Counted from the first letter of the stretch, positions 27,652 through 37,387 are shown. The stretch: 64,000 bases of DNA from CAVTJL01 sp963752325 (GCA_963752325.1 CAVVXU010000005.1:1240001-1304000), one strand, 5' to 3'. The notes: generated from the sequence alone by a model not told the origin. Numbers and translations: made by a program.

Positions 27652-28611
27652 GTGCAGGAGATGGTGAGGCTCGACAGGCTGGCGAAGCGCTTCGGCCCGG
27701 TCCATGCCGTGGAGGATGTGAGCTTCGCGGTCGAGCGGGGCGAGGTTTTGGGATTTCTCGGGCCGAACGGTGCCGGCAAGTCGACCACGATGCGCATGCT
27801 GACGGGCTTCCTCGCACCCTCGGGCGGCACCGCCAGCGTCATGGGCTTCGACGTCGTGCGCCAGCCGATCGAGGTGAAGCGCCGGGTCGGCTATCTGCCC
27901 GAGGGCGCTCCGGCCTATGGCGACATGACGGTGCAAGGCCTTCCTCACCTTCATCGCGCGAGATGCGCGGCTTCAGCGGTGCCGAGCTGCGCACCCGGCT
28001 GGCCCAGGCGATCGAGCGCACGGCCGTGGGCGAGGTCGCGCACCGGCCGGTCGAGACGCTTTCCAAGGGCTTCAAGCGCCGGGTGGGGCTGGCCCAGGCC
28101 ATTCTGCACGATCCGCCGGTTCTCGTTCTCGACGAGCCGACCGACGGGCTCGATCCGAACCAGAAGCACGAGGTGCGGAAGCTGATCCACGCCATGGCCG
28201 AGGACAAGGCGCTGATCCTCTCGACCCACATCCTGGAAGAGGTGGACGCGGTCTGCACCCGGGCCGTCATCATCGCCCGCGGCCGGATCGTGGCCGACGC
28301 CAAGCCCGACGAGCTGAAGCGCCGCTCCGAGTGGCACAACGCCGTGCGCCTCACCTTCAACGTCAACCTGCTGCCGCGCATCGAGCAGCTCGCCGCCGGC
28401 GTGCCGGGGGTCCGAGAGGTGCGGCCGCTGGGCAAGGTCAACGGCGTGGCGAGCCTGCTGCTCGTGCCGGCCGACGGCGTGCCGATCACGACGGCCGTGG
28501 GCGACGCCGTGCGCCGGGCGGGCGTCGAGATCGACGAGCTCGTGGTCGAGCAGGGCAGGCTCGACGACGTCTTCCGCGAGCTCACCGCCCCCGCCTGCCA
28601 GCGTTCACTGA
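27652..28611 (+). CDS. ABC transporter ATP-binding protein (Gld type), frameshifted
   Basis: The gene begins at GTG 27652 (GGAGGG upstream) or ATG 27661. Walker A is 'GPNGAGKSTT', the signature is 'ETLSKGFKRRVGLAQA' (LSKG form), Walker B 'LVLDEPTDGLD' and the H-loop 'STHILEE'. Two extra C bases (near 27939 and 27957) break the frame; without them the text reads 'MTVQGFLTFIAEMRGF', as in relatives. After them the frame runs straight into the permease gene without a stop. One extra C in the run near 28590 would restore a stop at TGA 28609-28611. It probably energises export together with the next three genes. Confidence 0.85.
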
Positions 28612-28622
28612 GGCCAGAGCCG

Positions 28623-29357
28623 ATGCGTCCCGTCTGGATCATCCTCAAGCGCGAGCTCGCGGCCTACTTCACGACGCCGCTCGCCTACATCTACATCGTC
28701 ATCTTCCTGGCGCTGGCCGGCGCCTTCACCTTCTTCATGGGCAACTTCTTCGAGCGCGGCCAGGCCGACCTGCAGAGCTTTTTTGTCTTTCAGCCCTGGC
28801 TCTATCTGTTCCTCGTGCCGGCGATCGCGATGCGCCTTTGGGCCGAGGAGCGCCGCGGCGGCACGATCGAGCTTCTGATGACCCTGCCCGTGACCACCTT
28901 CCAGGCCGTGCTGGGCAAGTTCCTGGCCGCCTGGATCTTCGCCGGCATAGCGCTGGCGCTGACCTTCCCCATGTGGATCACGGTCAACTATCTGGGCCAT
29001 CCCGACAATGGCGTGATCCTCGTGAGCTACCTCGGCTCCTGGGTCATGGCCGGCGCCTTCATCGCCATCGGCGCCTGCATGTCGGCGCTGACCAAGAACC
29101 AGGTGATCGCCTTCGTGCTGGGTGCCGCCGCCTGCTTCTTCTTCCTGATGAGCGGCCTCAACATGGTGCTGGCCGCCTTCCGTGGCTGGGCGCCGCAGAT
29201 CGTCGTCGACACGATCGCGTCCTTCAGCTTCCTCACCCACTTCTCGCGGCTGACGCAGGGTGTGGTGGACCTGCCGACGGCGGTCTTCTTCGTCTCGCTC
29301 ATCGTCATCTGCCTGATCGTCAACACGCTCGTCACCGATCTCACCAAGGCGGCGTGA
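28623..29357 (+). CDS. ABC transporter permease (GldF-like)
   Basis: This 244-residue inner membrane protein has six helices and opens with 'MRPVWIILKRELAAYFTTPLAYIYIV', the ABC-2 type pattern. 'ERRGGTIELLMTLPVTTFQAVLGKF' is the conserved cytoplasmic elbow. As sequenced it is fused in frame with the ATP-binding protein; the ATG at 28623 marks its own start, since relatives begin here. It is followed by the GldG-like and DUF4340 genes, the arrangement widespread in proteobacteria that have no gliding motility. The exported substrate is unknown. Confidence 0.88.
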   Translation: MRPVWIILKRELAAYFTTPLAYIYIVIFLALAGAFTFFMGNFFERGQADLQSFFVFQPWLYLFLVPAIAMRLWAEERRGGTIELLMTLPVTTFQAVLGKFLAAWIFAGIALALTFPMWITVNYLGHPDNGVILVSYLGSWVMAGAFIAIGACMSALTKNQVIAFVLGAAACFFFLMSGLNMVLAAFRGWAPQIVVDTIASFSFLTHFSRLTQGVVDLPTAVFFVSLIVICLIVNTLVTDLTKAA

Positions 29358-29370
29358 GGAGACCCGGATC

Positions 29371-31237
29371 ATGCCCGTCGACCGGCGCAAGCTAGCGATT
29401 GGCGGCCTCGTGCTCGCCGGTGTGCTGTTCGTCTCGCTCAATACCTTCTCGGCGCTGAGCCTGCGGGGCCAGCAGCTCGATCTCACCCAGGCGAGGCAAT
29501 ACACGCTCTCCCAGGGCACGACGAAGCTGCTGGCCGAGCTGCCCGAGCCCGTGACGCTCAGGCTCTACGTCTCGAAGACCGTCCGCGACACCAACCCGTT
29601 CCTCGCCTCCTACGCCACCCGTGTGCGCGACCTGCTCCAGACCTACGCCCAGCGCAGCGACGGCAAGCTCAAGGTCGAGTACATCGACCCCGAGCCGTTC
29701 TCGCAGGCCGAGGACCGCGCGGTGGGCTTCGGGCTGCAGCCGATCACCCTCGATAATGGCGGCACGACGGGCTATTTCGGCATCGCCGGAACCAACAGCA
29801 CCGACGACGTCGACGCCATCCCGGTGCTCTCGCCCGACCGCGAGCAGTTCCTCGAATACGATCTGACCCGGCTCGTCTACAACCTCGCCAATCCGCAGAA
29901 GCCCGAGGTGGCGATGATCTCGGGCCTGCCGGTCAACGGCGACCCGGCGAGCCAGTACCAGCCCTGGAAGATCTATACCGAGCTCGGCCAGTTCTACGAC
30001 ATCCACTACATGGATGGCGACATCACGAGCTTCGATAAGAACACCAAGCTTCTGGTCATCATCTTTCCACAGAAGCTCTCGGACAAGACGCTCTACGCCA
30101 TCGACCAGTTCGTCCTGCACGGCGGCAAGGCCATGGTCTTCGTCGACCCGCAGTCCGAGGCGGCGGCGATGCGTCAGCGCCAGCAGATTCCGGGCCCGAT
30201 GGCGTCCGATCTCGAGCCACTCTTCAAGGCCTGGGGTGTGGAGATGGTGCCGGCCAAGGTGGTGGGCGATCCGCAATATGCCCGCCAGGTGCAGTTCCCG
30301 AACGGCGGCCAGACACAGATCGTAGACTATCTGCCCTGGCTGTCCCTGGACCAGAGCGCCTTCGCCGACGATCCGACGGTGGCCCAGCTCAACCGCATCA
30401 ACGTCGAGACGGCCGGCATCCTCGAGCCGCTGAAGGGTGCGACGACGACCTTCACGCCGCTTCTCCATTCGAGCAGGCAGGCCCAGGAGATCCCGGTCGA
30501 CAAGGTCGCGATGTATCCCGACCCGCCGTCGCTGCTGCGGGACTTCAAGCCCGGCGGCGAGGAGCTCGTGATGGCGGCGCGCATCACCGGCCCGGCGAAG
30601 TCGGCCTTCGCCGACGCGCTGCCCAAGGGGGTCGAGGCCGGCAAGGACAGGCTCACCCAGTCCAAGGGGCCCATCGCGGTCGAGGTCGTGGCCGACACCG
30701 ACATGCTGGACAACCGCAGCTGGCTCGCGAGCCAGGCGGCCTTCGGGCAGGACATGGAGATACCGGTCGCCGACAATGCCGAGCTTCGTCGCCAACTCGC
30801 TCGACTATCTGAACGGCAGCGAGGTGCTGGCCGGTCTCAGGGGCCGCCAGGTCTCGATCCGGCCCTTCACGCGGGTCCTGGCGATCCGCCGCCAGGCCCA
30901 GGAGGCCTACCAGGCGAAGGAGCAGGATCTGATGCAGAAGCTCTCGAGCCTGCAGGGCAAGCTCTCGAAGCTCCAGGTCGGCGGCAGCGCCTCGGCCGGC
31001 ACCATCGTCTCCGCCGAGCAGCAAAAGGAGATCGACGGGTTCAGGAGCCAGCTCCTCGACACCCGCCAGCAGCTCCGCCAGGTGCAGCACGCGCTGCAGC
31101 AGGACATCGAGGGGCTGCGCAGCCGCGTGCGCTTCCTCGACATCGCGGCGGTGCCGATCCTCGTTGCGATCTTCGCGATCGGCCTCGCCCTCGTGCGCCG
31201 CTTCCGCTACCGCCGCCACTTCGACGCCCACGCCTGA
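29371..31237 (+). CDS. GldG-like ABC auxiliary membrane protein, frameshifted
   Basis: The protein begins with a membrane segment ('LAIGGLVLAGVLFVSLNTF'), then a large periplasmic part with 'QARQYTLSQGTTKLLAELPEPVTLRLY', typical of the ABC_transp_aux domain. An extra G near 30781 interrupts the frame; the continuation 'SFVANSLDYLNGSEVL' with a coiled coil and a final membrane helix ('VPILVAIFAIGLALVRRF') ends at TGA 31235-31237, giving about 620 residues. The run-on frame that links it to the next gene is artificial. It probably assembles with the permease. Confidence 0.85.
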
Positions 31238-31254
31238 GCCGGTCGGGAGGAGCC

Positions 31255-32502
31255 ATGCAGCCCCGTTCGTTCATCCTCCTCGGCGCTGCCACGCTGGTCT
31301 GCGTGCTGCTCGCCGGCTGGTCCGTCGCCCACCGCGCCATGCCCGGCAGCGGCACCGAGGTCGACAAGCCCCTGGTCCCCGAGCTCGCGAGCCGCATCAA
31401 CGACGTAGCCCTGGTCAGCGTCACGGCCGACGGCCAGACGACGACGATCCGCCAGGGCGACAAGGGCTGGACCGTCGATCAGGCCGGCGGCTACCCGGCC
31501 GACGCGTCGAAGATCCAGGCCCTCGCGCTCGCCCTCGCCAACACCCACCTGGTCGAGGCCAAGACGGCGCAGGAAAAGCTCCTGCCGCGCCTCGATCTGG
31601 GCGATCCCACCGAGAAGACGGCGAAGTCCGTCCTGGTCAAGCTCGAGGACGCGAAGGGCAAGGACCTGGCGGCCGTCGTCGTCGGCAAAGCAAAGTACGG
31701 CCTCTACGGGCCCGGCAGCAGCGGCAGCTATGTCCGCCTCGACGGCAAGGATCAGGCCTGGCTCGCCGACCGGGCGATCGACGTGCCGAAGACGCCGCTC
31801 GACTGGGTCACGAAGCAGATCATCGACATCCCGCGCGACCAGATCGCCAGGGTCACGCTGCGCCCCGGCACGCCTGACGCCGTAGCCATGGCCAGGCCTT
31901 CCCCAGAGGCGACGGCGCTCGAGCTGGCCGGCGTGCCCGAGGGCCGCACCGCCGATGCCCAGAAGATCGATGAGCTCGCCAGCTCCGTCTCCGGCCTCGA
32001 GCTGGACGGCGTGAAGCCCGCCAAGGAGGTCACCTTCCCGGCGGGTGCTGCCCAGGCGCGCTTCGAGACGGTGGACGGCCTCGTCGTCGTGGCGACCCTG
32101 GCGCCCGAGGGCACGGGCGACAAGGCTGCCACCTGGGCCCGCTTCGACGTCAGCGCCGAGGCCCCGATGACGGCCGCCGCCCCGCCCGAGAAGACCGCGC
32201 CGCCGCAGGCGGCCGCGGCTCCGGCCGCGAGTGGAGCGCCGGCCGCCGGGACGATGCCTGCGGCAACCGCCGACGCCGGCAGCGCCACCGCCACCACGGC
32301 GCCCGCTGAGGCGGCCAAGACGGCCACGGCCACGGCCGCCACGCCGCCGGCCAGCGTCGCGCCCTCGAAGGACGTGGTCGAGAAGGCCAAGGCGTTGCAG
32401 GCCAAGCTCGATGGCTGGGCCTTCAAGCTGCCCCAGTACGACGCCACCAAGCTGCAGTGGAAGCAGGACGACCTGCTCAAGAGCACGAAGAGCACCTCCT
32501 GA
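31255..32502 (+). CDS. DUF4340 domain-containing protein
   Basis: This 415-residue protein has an N-terminal membrane segment ('SFILLGAATLVCVLLAGW') and a DUF4340 domain repeated twice: 'TIRQGDKGWTVDQAGGYPAD' and 'AKYGLYGPGSSGSYVRL' are typical. An Ala/Pro-rich linker occupies about residues 300-370, and the C-terminal 'LQAKLDGWAFKLPQYDATKLQW' resembles the conserved tail. ATG at 31255 follows GGGAGGAG. It ends the four-gene Gld-type ABC operon, in which DUF4340 proteins serve as periplasmic accessory factors. Confidence 0.85.
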   Translation: MQPRSFILLGAATLVCVLLAGWSVAHRAMPGSGTEVDKPLVPELASRINDVALVSVTADGQTTTIRQGDKGWTVDQAGGYPADASKIQALALALANTHLVEAKTAQEKLLPRLDLGDPTEKTAKSVLVKLEDAKGKDLAAVVVGKAKYGLYGPGSSGSYVRLDGKDQAWLADRAIDVPKTPLDWVTKQIIDIPRDQIARVTLRPGTPDAVAMARPSPEATALELAGVPEGRTADAQKIDELASSVSGLELDGVKPAKEVTFPAGAAQARFETVDGLVVVATLAPEGTGDKAATWARFDVSAEAPMTAAAPPEKTAPPQAAAAPAASGAPAAGTMPAATADAGSATATTAPAEAAKTATATAATPPASVAPSKDVVEKAKALQAKLDGWAFKLPQYDATKLQWKQDDLLKSTKSTS

Positions 32503-32737
32503 GCGGCGTGGCGATGGTCGAGGAACGGTGAGGTAGAAGAGCCCGCGACCAAGCTGCACCTTTACGGACGGCGCGCGCACGCCCTAAGACTTTCCCACCA
32601 ACCGTGGCCGTCACAGCCCCGGCAGGCAGGCCGAAGCGACCGCCGGATGGGGGAACCATTCTAGACCATCCCGCCTGGGAGAGTGCCGCCCGAGGGCTGG
32701 CGCCGTCATGCTCGGCAGCTCGTAGGGCGCGCCACGG

Positions 32738-34114
32738 GTGATCGCCGGCATCTGGCGGCGGGTCGCCGCCCTTCCGACCCGGCTCCTGGGCCGCCACGGC
32801 GCCGAGATGCTGGGCGTCGGTGCCGGCGGCTTCCTCGTCCGGATCGTCGGCACCGTCCTGACGATGGGCCTCACGATCGCGATGACGCGAACGATGGGGG
32901 CCGCGGGCTACGGCGCCTACGCCTACGCCATGGCGGTCTCCTACATCTTCGTGGTGCTGGCGACCTTCGGCCTGCCGATCTCCTCCAACCGCATCCTGAC
33001 GCGCTATTTCCACCGCGACCGGCGCGCCGCGGCGGCGAGCTTCTCATTGTTCTCGGTCCTGGTCATCGGCGTCGTGACACCGATTGTCGGCTTCGTCGCC
33101 GCCTGGCCACTGCGCTTGCTTTCCGATGCCGCCGCTGTCGCGGGCGACCCGCTGATCCTGGCCATGCTCGTCCTGGCCGTGGGCCTGATGCGCTACTTCT
33201 CCGAGTCGACCCGCGCGCTGGGCCTGCCGCTCGCGGGCATGGTCTGGGAGAACATCGCCCAACGGCTGCTGTTCGCTGCTCTGTTCTTCGGCCTGTGGGC
33301 GCTGCTCGGTGGGCGCATCGGCGCCACGGAAGCGGTCGCAGCCTACATCCTGGCGACCTTCGTCGCCGTCGCCGCCCTCGCCGCCCAGACCGCGTCGCGG
33401 ATCGGCAGGGTCGATCGGCGCTGCCTAAGCTTCCGCCCGTGGCGCGACTGGCTCGGCATCTCGCTCCACATGGTGACGACGCCCGTTTTTTACTTTTTCG
33501 TTTCCGAGACGGACGTGCTCATCATCGGAGCGCTCCTCGGGCCCGGTGAGGTGGGCCTCTATCAGGTGGCCCGGCGTCTCGCCGATCTCGTCTCCTTCGC
33601 CTCGGGGGCGATCAACGCCCTTGGCCTGTCACGGATCGCCCGCTTCCGCGCCGCCGGCGATACCGCAGCGCTCAGCCAGACGATCGGCGCCATCAACTGG
33701 GCGGCCATCACCCCAGCCGCCATCGGCTGCGTCGTGCTGGCCGTCGCCGGCTATTGGATCCTCGGCCTCTTCGGCCCCGAATTCCCCAAGGTCTGGGGGG
33801 TGATGCTGGCGATCACGGTGGCCCGGCTCATCGACATCCTCTTCGGGCCGACGAGCGAGATCCTCTTGATGAGCGGCTATCACCGCGAGGCGAGCCGGCT
33901 CAACACCGTCCTGATGGTCGCCAACATTCTCCTCAACGTCACCCTGATCCCGCTTCTGGGCCTGTGGGGCGCCGTGCTCGCGACGAGCCTCATCGTGATC
34001 ATCTGGAACGTCTACCAGTACCGGCTCGTCCGCCGCGCGCTCGGCATCGACGCCTCGCTCGTGGGCCGGGCCCTGACCCGCCTGCTGGGCGGGAGGGCGG
34101 CCGCAGCCGGCTGA
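32738..34114 (+). CDS. Oligosaccharide flippase family (polysaccharide biosynthesis) protein
   Basis: This 458-residue protein has about twelve to fourteen membrane segments in the MOP/PST superfamily pattern. It has 'FLVRIVGTVLTMGLTIAMTRTMGAAGYGAYAYA' style N-terminal helices, 'TDVLIIGALLGPGEVGLYQVARR' at the start of the second half and 'RLNTVLMVANILLNVTLIPLLGLWGAVLAT' near the C-terminus. These match Wzx-like lipid-linked oligosaccharide flippases and lipopolysaccharide O-unit exporters. A GTG at 32738 is the likely start. No sugar-transferase neighbours are in the window. Confidence 0.85.
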   Translation: MIAGIWRRVAALPTRLLGRHGAEMLGVGAGGFLVRIVGTVLTMGLTIAMTRTMGAAGYGAYAYAMAVSYIFVVLATFGLPISSNRILTRYFHRDRRAAAASFSLFSVLVIGVVTPIVGFVAAWPLRLLSDAAAVAGDPLILAMLVLAVGLMRYFSESTRALGLPLAGMVWENIAQRLLFAALFFGLWALLGGRIGATEAVAAYILATFVAVAALAAQTASRIGRVDRRCLSFRPWRDWLGISLHMVTTPVFYFFVSETDVLIIGALLGPGEVGLYQVARRLADLVSFASGAINALGLSRIARFRAAGDTAALSQTIGAINWAAITPAAIGCVVLAVAGYWILGLFGPEFPKVWGVMLAITVARLIDILFGPTSEILLMSGYHREASRLNTVLMVANILLNVTLIPLLGLWGAVLATSLIVIIWNVYQYRLVRRALGIDASLVGRALTRLLGGRAAAAG

Positions 34115-34159
34115 CCAACGGGGGCGGGTGGAGCGATCCCCGGGACGGCGAAAGCTCGC

Positions 34160-34471
34160 ACAAGGCTTCAGGACAGGCCGCGTCGGCGCGCCCAGCCAGG
34201 CCGTGCTCGACGCCGGCCCGATGGCGAGCCATGTCGCGCAGGTGAAGGCGGCGAAGCTGGTGGCCGGGGATTTCGACGTCCAGGCGGCCGTCTCGGACGC
34301 GCTCAAGAACAATCGCTTGGTCGCCCTCGCCGCGCCGCGACGCAGGGCTGGCCTCGCCGCTGATCGATGTCTGTCAGGAGCTCTATGGCGAGACAGAGGC
34401 ACAAGGGCTGGGCCAGGCCGACATGATCGCCGTGCTGCGCGCCGTCGAGGCACGCACGGAGGCATGCAGCC
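34160..34471 (+). pseudogene. Remnant of an NAD(P)-dependent oxidoreductase C-terminal domain
   Basis: Only the C-terminal helical domain (NAD_binding_11 type) is recognisable. One frame reads 'VLDAGPMASHVAQVKAAKLVAGDFDVQAAVSDALKNN' in pattern, and after a one-base shift near 34338 the other reads 'LASPLIDVCQELYGETEAQGLGQADM'. This is the product end of 6-phosphogluconate/3-hydroxyisobutyrate dehydrogenase-like enzymes. The N-terminal Rossmann domain is missing, so this is a true 5' deletion and not only a frameshift. It lies between the flippase gene and a toxin-antitoxin pair. Confidence 0.6.
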
Positions 34472-34645
34472 CCTCGAGAGCCTCCGTCCACGCGGCCGGC
34501 GTAGTCGGGCCTCGATGGCACGATCCCTCCGCTCGAAGGCAACGAAGGCCGCGTGTCCCGCCGTACGGCCCGCAGAGAGCGAGACGCCCGACCGGAAGAA
34601 AGAGGCGAGGGGAAGCCCGTCGCTGGCCCTGCGCCGATACTATCA

Positions 34646-34678
34646 ATATCACCTAGGATGTGACATCATGGGTGATAT
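34646..34678. promoter_or_regulatory. 33-bp dyad operator over the PIN-toxin start
   Basis: Two concentric inverted repeats share a centre at 34662: ATATCACC/GGTGATAT outside and GATGT/ACATC inside. About 14 of 16 pairs match. The toxin ATG at 34668 lies inside the right half. Toxin-antitoxin operons are usually autorepressed by the RHH antitoxin or its complex through such a dyad, so this is probably the operator. Confidence 0.65.
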
Positions 34679-35099
34679 GAGGCTTGTTCTGGACACCGAT
34701 GTTGTCGTCGCGGCGCTGCGCAGCCCCGCAGGAGGATCGGCGGCCCTACTGCGCTCCATACGGCAGGGCCAAGCAACGCTGCTGCTCAGCCCAGTGCTCC
34801 TGTACGAATACGAGGCTATCTGCCAGCTCCCGGAACACCGCCTCGCATCGGGCTTGACCGCCCGGGACATCGACCAGGTCCTTGATGGTTTGGTGCTGTT
34901 GGCTGAGCCCGTCGAAGCGCATTTCCGTTGGCGACCCCAGCTGCGCGACCCAGGCGACGAGATGGTGCTGGAAGCGGCGGTCAACGGGCGGGCCGATGCA
35001 CTTGCGACCTTCAATCGCCGCGACTACGGCGCTGTGCCGGCCCGCTTCGGCATAGAGGTTCTCAACCCGGGAGAAGTTCTAAGGAGGATACGGACATGA
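34668..35099 (+). CDS. Putative toxin, PIN domain (COG1569)
   Basis: This 143-residue PIN-domain protein has the acidic residues in order: 'LVLDTDVVVAALRS' with the first Asp, 'LYEYEAI' with Glu, 'RDPGDEMVLEAA' with paired acids, and 'ATFNRRDYG' near the end. PIN toxins cleave RNA, and this COG1569 type is usually paired with an RHH antitoxin. ATG 34668 has AGGA at 34655-34658; ATG 34677 would make a form beginning 'MRLVLDTD', as many relatives do. Its stop overlaps the start of the antitoxin by ATGA. The operator dyad covers the start. Confidence 0.82.
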   Translation: MGDMRLVLDTDVVVAALRSPAGGSAALLRSIRQGQATLLLSPVLLYEYEAICQLPEHRLASGLTARDIDQVLDGLVLLAEPVEAHFRWRPQLRDPGDEMVLEAAVNGRADALATFNRRDYGAVPARFGIEVLNPGEVLRRIRT

Positions 35100-35398
35100 C
35101 GACCAGAGCAAGCACTTACCCACTTCGGCTGCCCCTGTCTCTCAGAGCGGCCGTCGAGAAGCTGAGCAGGAAGGACGGCACCAGCATCAACCAGTTCGTC
35201 GTGGTTGCCATCGCGGAGAAGGTCGCCGCCATGACGACGGAAGAGGCGTTCGCCGAACGCCGGGCTCGGGCGGACTTGGCCGAGTTCGACCGGATCATGG
35301 GCCGGGAAGGTGGGGAGCCGCCCCGGGAAGAGGACGAGCTGCCGTCCGACCTGGCACAACCCGGCCCGACGCCACGAAGGCAGGCCGGGCGCGGGTAG
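35096..35398 (+). CDS. Antitoxin, HicB/Arc-like ribbon-helix-helix family
   Basis: This 100-residue protein starts 'STYPLRLPLSLRAAVEKLSRKDGTSINQFVVVAIAEKV' in pattern, a ribbon-helix-helix domain near residues 8-45 like those of HicB-family antitoxins, with a basic N-terminal strand. The C-terminal half is acidic and Arg/Pro-rich, as is common for a region that wraps the toxin. ATG at 35096 overlaps the toxin's stop. The order is toxin first, then antitoxin. AAGGAGG lies at 35081-35087, about 8 bases upstream. Confidence 0.8.
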   Translation: MTTRASTYPLRLPLSLRAAVEKLSRKDGTSINQFVVVAIAEKVAAMTTEEAFAERRARADLAEFDRIMGREGGEPPREEDELPSDLAQPGPTPRRQAGRG

Positions 35399-35492
35399 CG
35401 GCTAGGTGAAGGCCGTCGCGCAGAGGCTGAAGATCGTCGTCCTACTCTCCTCCTCCTGATCCGTCCGCCGACCACAACGTCGCTGGCCCCCC

Positions 35493-36005
35493 TCAGCCGG
35501 GCTGGGGTGCGAGCGGCAGCCTCGCCCTGCCCGGCCGCGCCTGCCGACGCAGCAGGGCCGCGGCCTCGCCCAGGGCCGGGGCCTGCCGCCGGCCGTCCCG
35601 CCAGCGGAGCGCCACGCCGCCGCCAGATATCTCGGCCGCACCCACCACCGCCACGACCGACACGCCGCGCTCGCGCGTGGCGACGATGCGGCGGGGCAGG
35701 CTCTCGCCGGCACCCTCGACCGCGGCCCTCAGCCCCACTGACAAAAGCTCGGCCGCCACACGATCGGCATAGGCCTGCTGGCCCTCGGCCACCGGCAGCA
35801 CGGCCACCTGCTCGGGCACCAGCCAGAAGGGCAGGTCGAGACCGTGATGCTCGAGCAGCACGCCGATGAAGCGCTCGAGGCTGCCCAGCACCGCGTGGTG
35901 GATCATCACCGGCCGCACGCGATCGTCCTCGCGGCCGGCGGTCAAGAGCGGCGGCACACCCCCTCGAAGGGATCGCCACCCGCGCTCGATGGTCTTGGTG
36001 TCCAC
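35493..36005 (-). pseudogene. thrS: 3' fragment of threonyl-tRNA synthetase gene
   Basis: The frame of 170 residues holds the C-terminal part of ThrRS. 'RPVMIHHAVLGSLERFIGVLLEHHG' is the end of the catalytic domain, and 'PFWLVPEQVAVLPVAEGQQAYADRVA' is the start of the anticodon-binding domain, complete to the C-terminus. Everything upstream of about 35935 (TGS, editing and most of the catalytic core) is absent and replaced by unrelated sequence. The gene is therefore a duplicated or rearranged remnant, and a full thrS must lie elsewhere. Confidence 0.7.
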
Positions 36006-36108
36006 CCGGTCCTGAACTATCGTTCATGGGCTGCCGGATCAGGCGGCAGGATCGCAGCGATGCCGTCGGCCTCCTTCGCCGTGCGGCTCGCTCGCAGGGG
36101 GGCGAGAA

Positions 36109-37374
36109 ATGAAAAAGGCTTCGAGCGGCACGCCGGACGTTCGTGCGGGGTTGCCGGCCGATGAGCGGCGGCGACGGCTGATCCGTCTGATGGGGCTCGC
36201 GGCGGGCGTCGGCCTGATGGGTGGACGGTCCCTGGCCGCGCTCGCCGCCGACAGCATGACGCTGCCCTTCGCCAACGGCACACGGTCGCTCGTCACCTAC
36301 CCGCAGAAGCGTCAGCTCATGCTCTTGACGTCGCGGCCGGTCCAGCTCGAGACGCCGATGGCGCTTTTCGACGAGAGCGTCATCACCGCCAACGACGCCT
36401 TCTTCGTCCGCTGGCACCTCTCGGTGGTGCCCACCGAGATCGACCCGGCGGCCTTCCGGCTCAAGGTCAGGGGCCGCGTGAAGACCCCGCTCGAGCTCAC
36501 CCTCGAGAGCCTGGAAAAAGACTTCGATCCGGTCGAGATCACGGCCGTCTGCCAGTGCTCGGGCAACAGCCGCGGCTTCTTCGACCCGCGCGTGGCGGGC
36601 GGCCAGTGGGGCAACGGTGCGATGGGCAACGCCGTCTGGAAGGGGGCCCGGCTGCGCGACATCCTGGACAAGGCGGGGCTCGAGGCCGATGCGGTCCAGG
36701 TGACCTTCAACGGCCTCGACGAGGGGCCGCTGCCCGAGGTGCCGGACTTCATCAAGGCCCTCGATCTCGACCTGGCACGGCATCCCGACACCATCGTCGC
36801 CTACCGGATGAACGGCGAGGCCCTGCCGGTCCTGAACGGTTTTCCCATTCGCCTCGTCGTGCCCGGCTACTACGCCACCTACTGGGTCAAGATGCTGGCC
36901 GACATCGAGGTCATCCCGAAGGTCGACGACAATTTCTGGATGGCCAAGGCCTACCGCATCCCGGCCGATGCCTGCGGCTGCATGACGCCCGGTGAGAAGA
37001 ACGTGCAGACCGTGCCGATCAACCGCATGACGGTGCGCTCCTTCGTCACCAGCCAGGCCGAGGGCGCCACGGTGCCGGCCGGGCAGCCGGTCAATGTGCA
37101 GGGCATCGCCTTCGACGGCGGCTATGGCATCGCGCGCATCCTCTTCTCGCCCGACGGCGGCACCAGCTGGACCGAGGCGAAGCTCGGCCAGGACCACGGG
37201 CCCTACAGCTTCCGCCAATGGCAGGCGAGCTTCACGCCCCAGGCCGGTCAGCGCTACGCGCTGCAGAGCCTGGCGGTGAACACCATCGGTGAGTCGCAGC
37301 GCTCGACACCGCGCTGGAACCCGGGCGGGTACCTCCGCAACGTGGTCGAGACCACGATCGTCCAGGCGAGCTGA
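36109..37374 (+). CDS. sorA: Sulfite dehydrogenase, molybdopterin subunit (SorA-like)
   Basis: This 421-residue periplasmic molybdoenzyme has an N-terminal basic 'RRRRLIRLMGLAAG' and hydrophobic signal that fits Tat export of a folded cofactor enzyme. The molybdopterin domain has 'VCQCSGNSRGFFDP', which supplies the Cys ligand of molybdenum, and the C-terminal dimerisation domain has 'GYGIARILFSPDGGTSW'. This is the sulfite oxidase family (SorA). The sorB-like cytochrome gene follows after 13 bases, as in Starkeya. It oxidises sulfite to sulfate and passes electrons to cytochrome c. Confidence 0.9.
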   Translation: MKKASSGTPDVRAGLPADERRRRLIRLMGLAAGVGLMGGRSLAALAADSMTLPFANGTRSLVTYPQKRQLMLLTSRPVQLETPMALFDESVITANDAFFVRWHLSVVPTEIDPAAFRLKVRGRVKTPLELTLESLEKDFDPVEITAVCQCSGNSRGFFDPRVAGGQWGNGAMGNAVWKGARLRDILDKAGLEADAVQVTFNGLDEGPLPEVPDFIKALDLDLARHPDTIVAYRMNGEALPVLNGFPIRLVVPGYYATYWVKMLADIEVIPKVDDNFWMAKAYRIPADACGCMTPGEKNVQTVPINRMTVRSFVTSQAEGATVPAGQPVNVQGIAFDGGYGIARILFSPDGGTSWTEAKLGQDHGPYSFRQWQASFTPQAGQRYALQSLAVNTIGESQRSTPRWNPGGYLRNVVETTIVQAS

Positions 37375-37387
37375 GGGAGACGCCGCG

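Noticed and set aside
29371..32502. One continuous frame of 1043 codons joining the GldG-like and DUF4340 genes
   Set aside because: Between about 30781 and 31254 the frame is nonsense, while the other frame shows the conserved end of GldG with a coiled coil and membrane helix; a single extra G explains the run-on.
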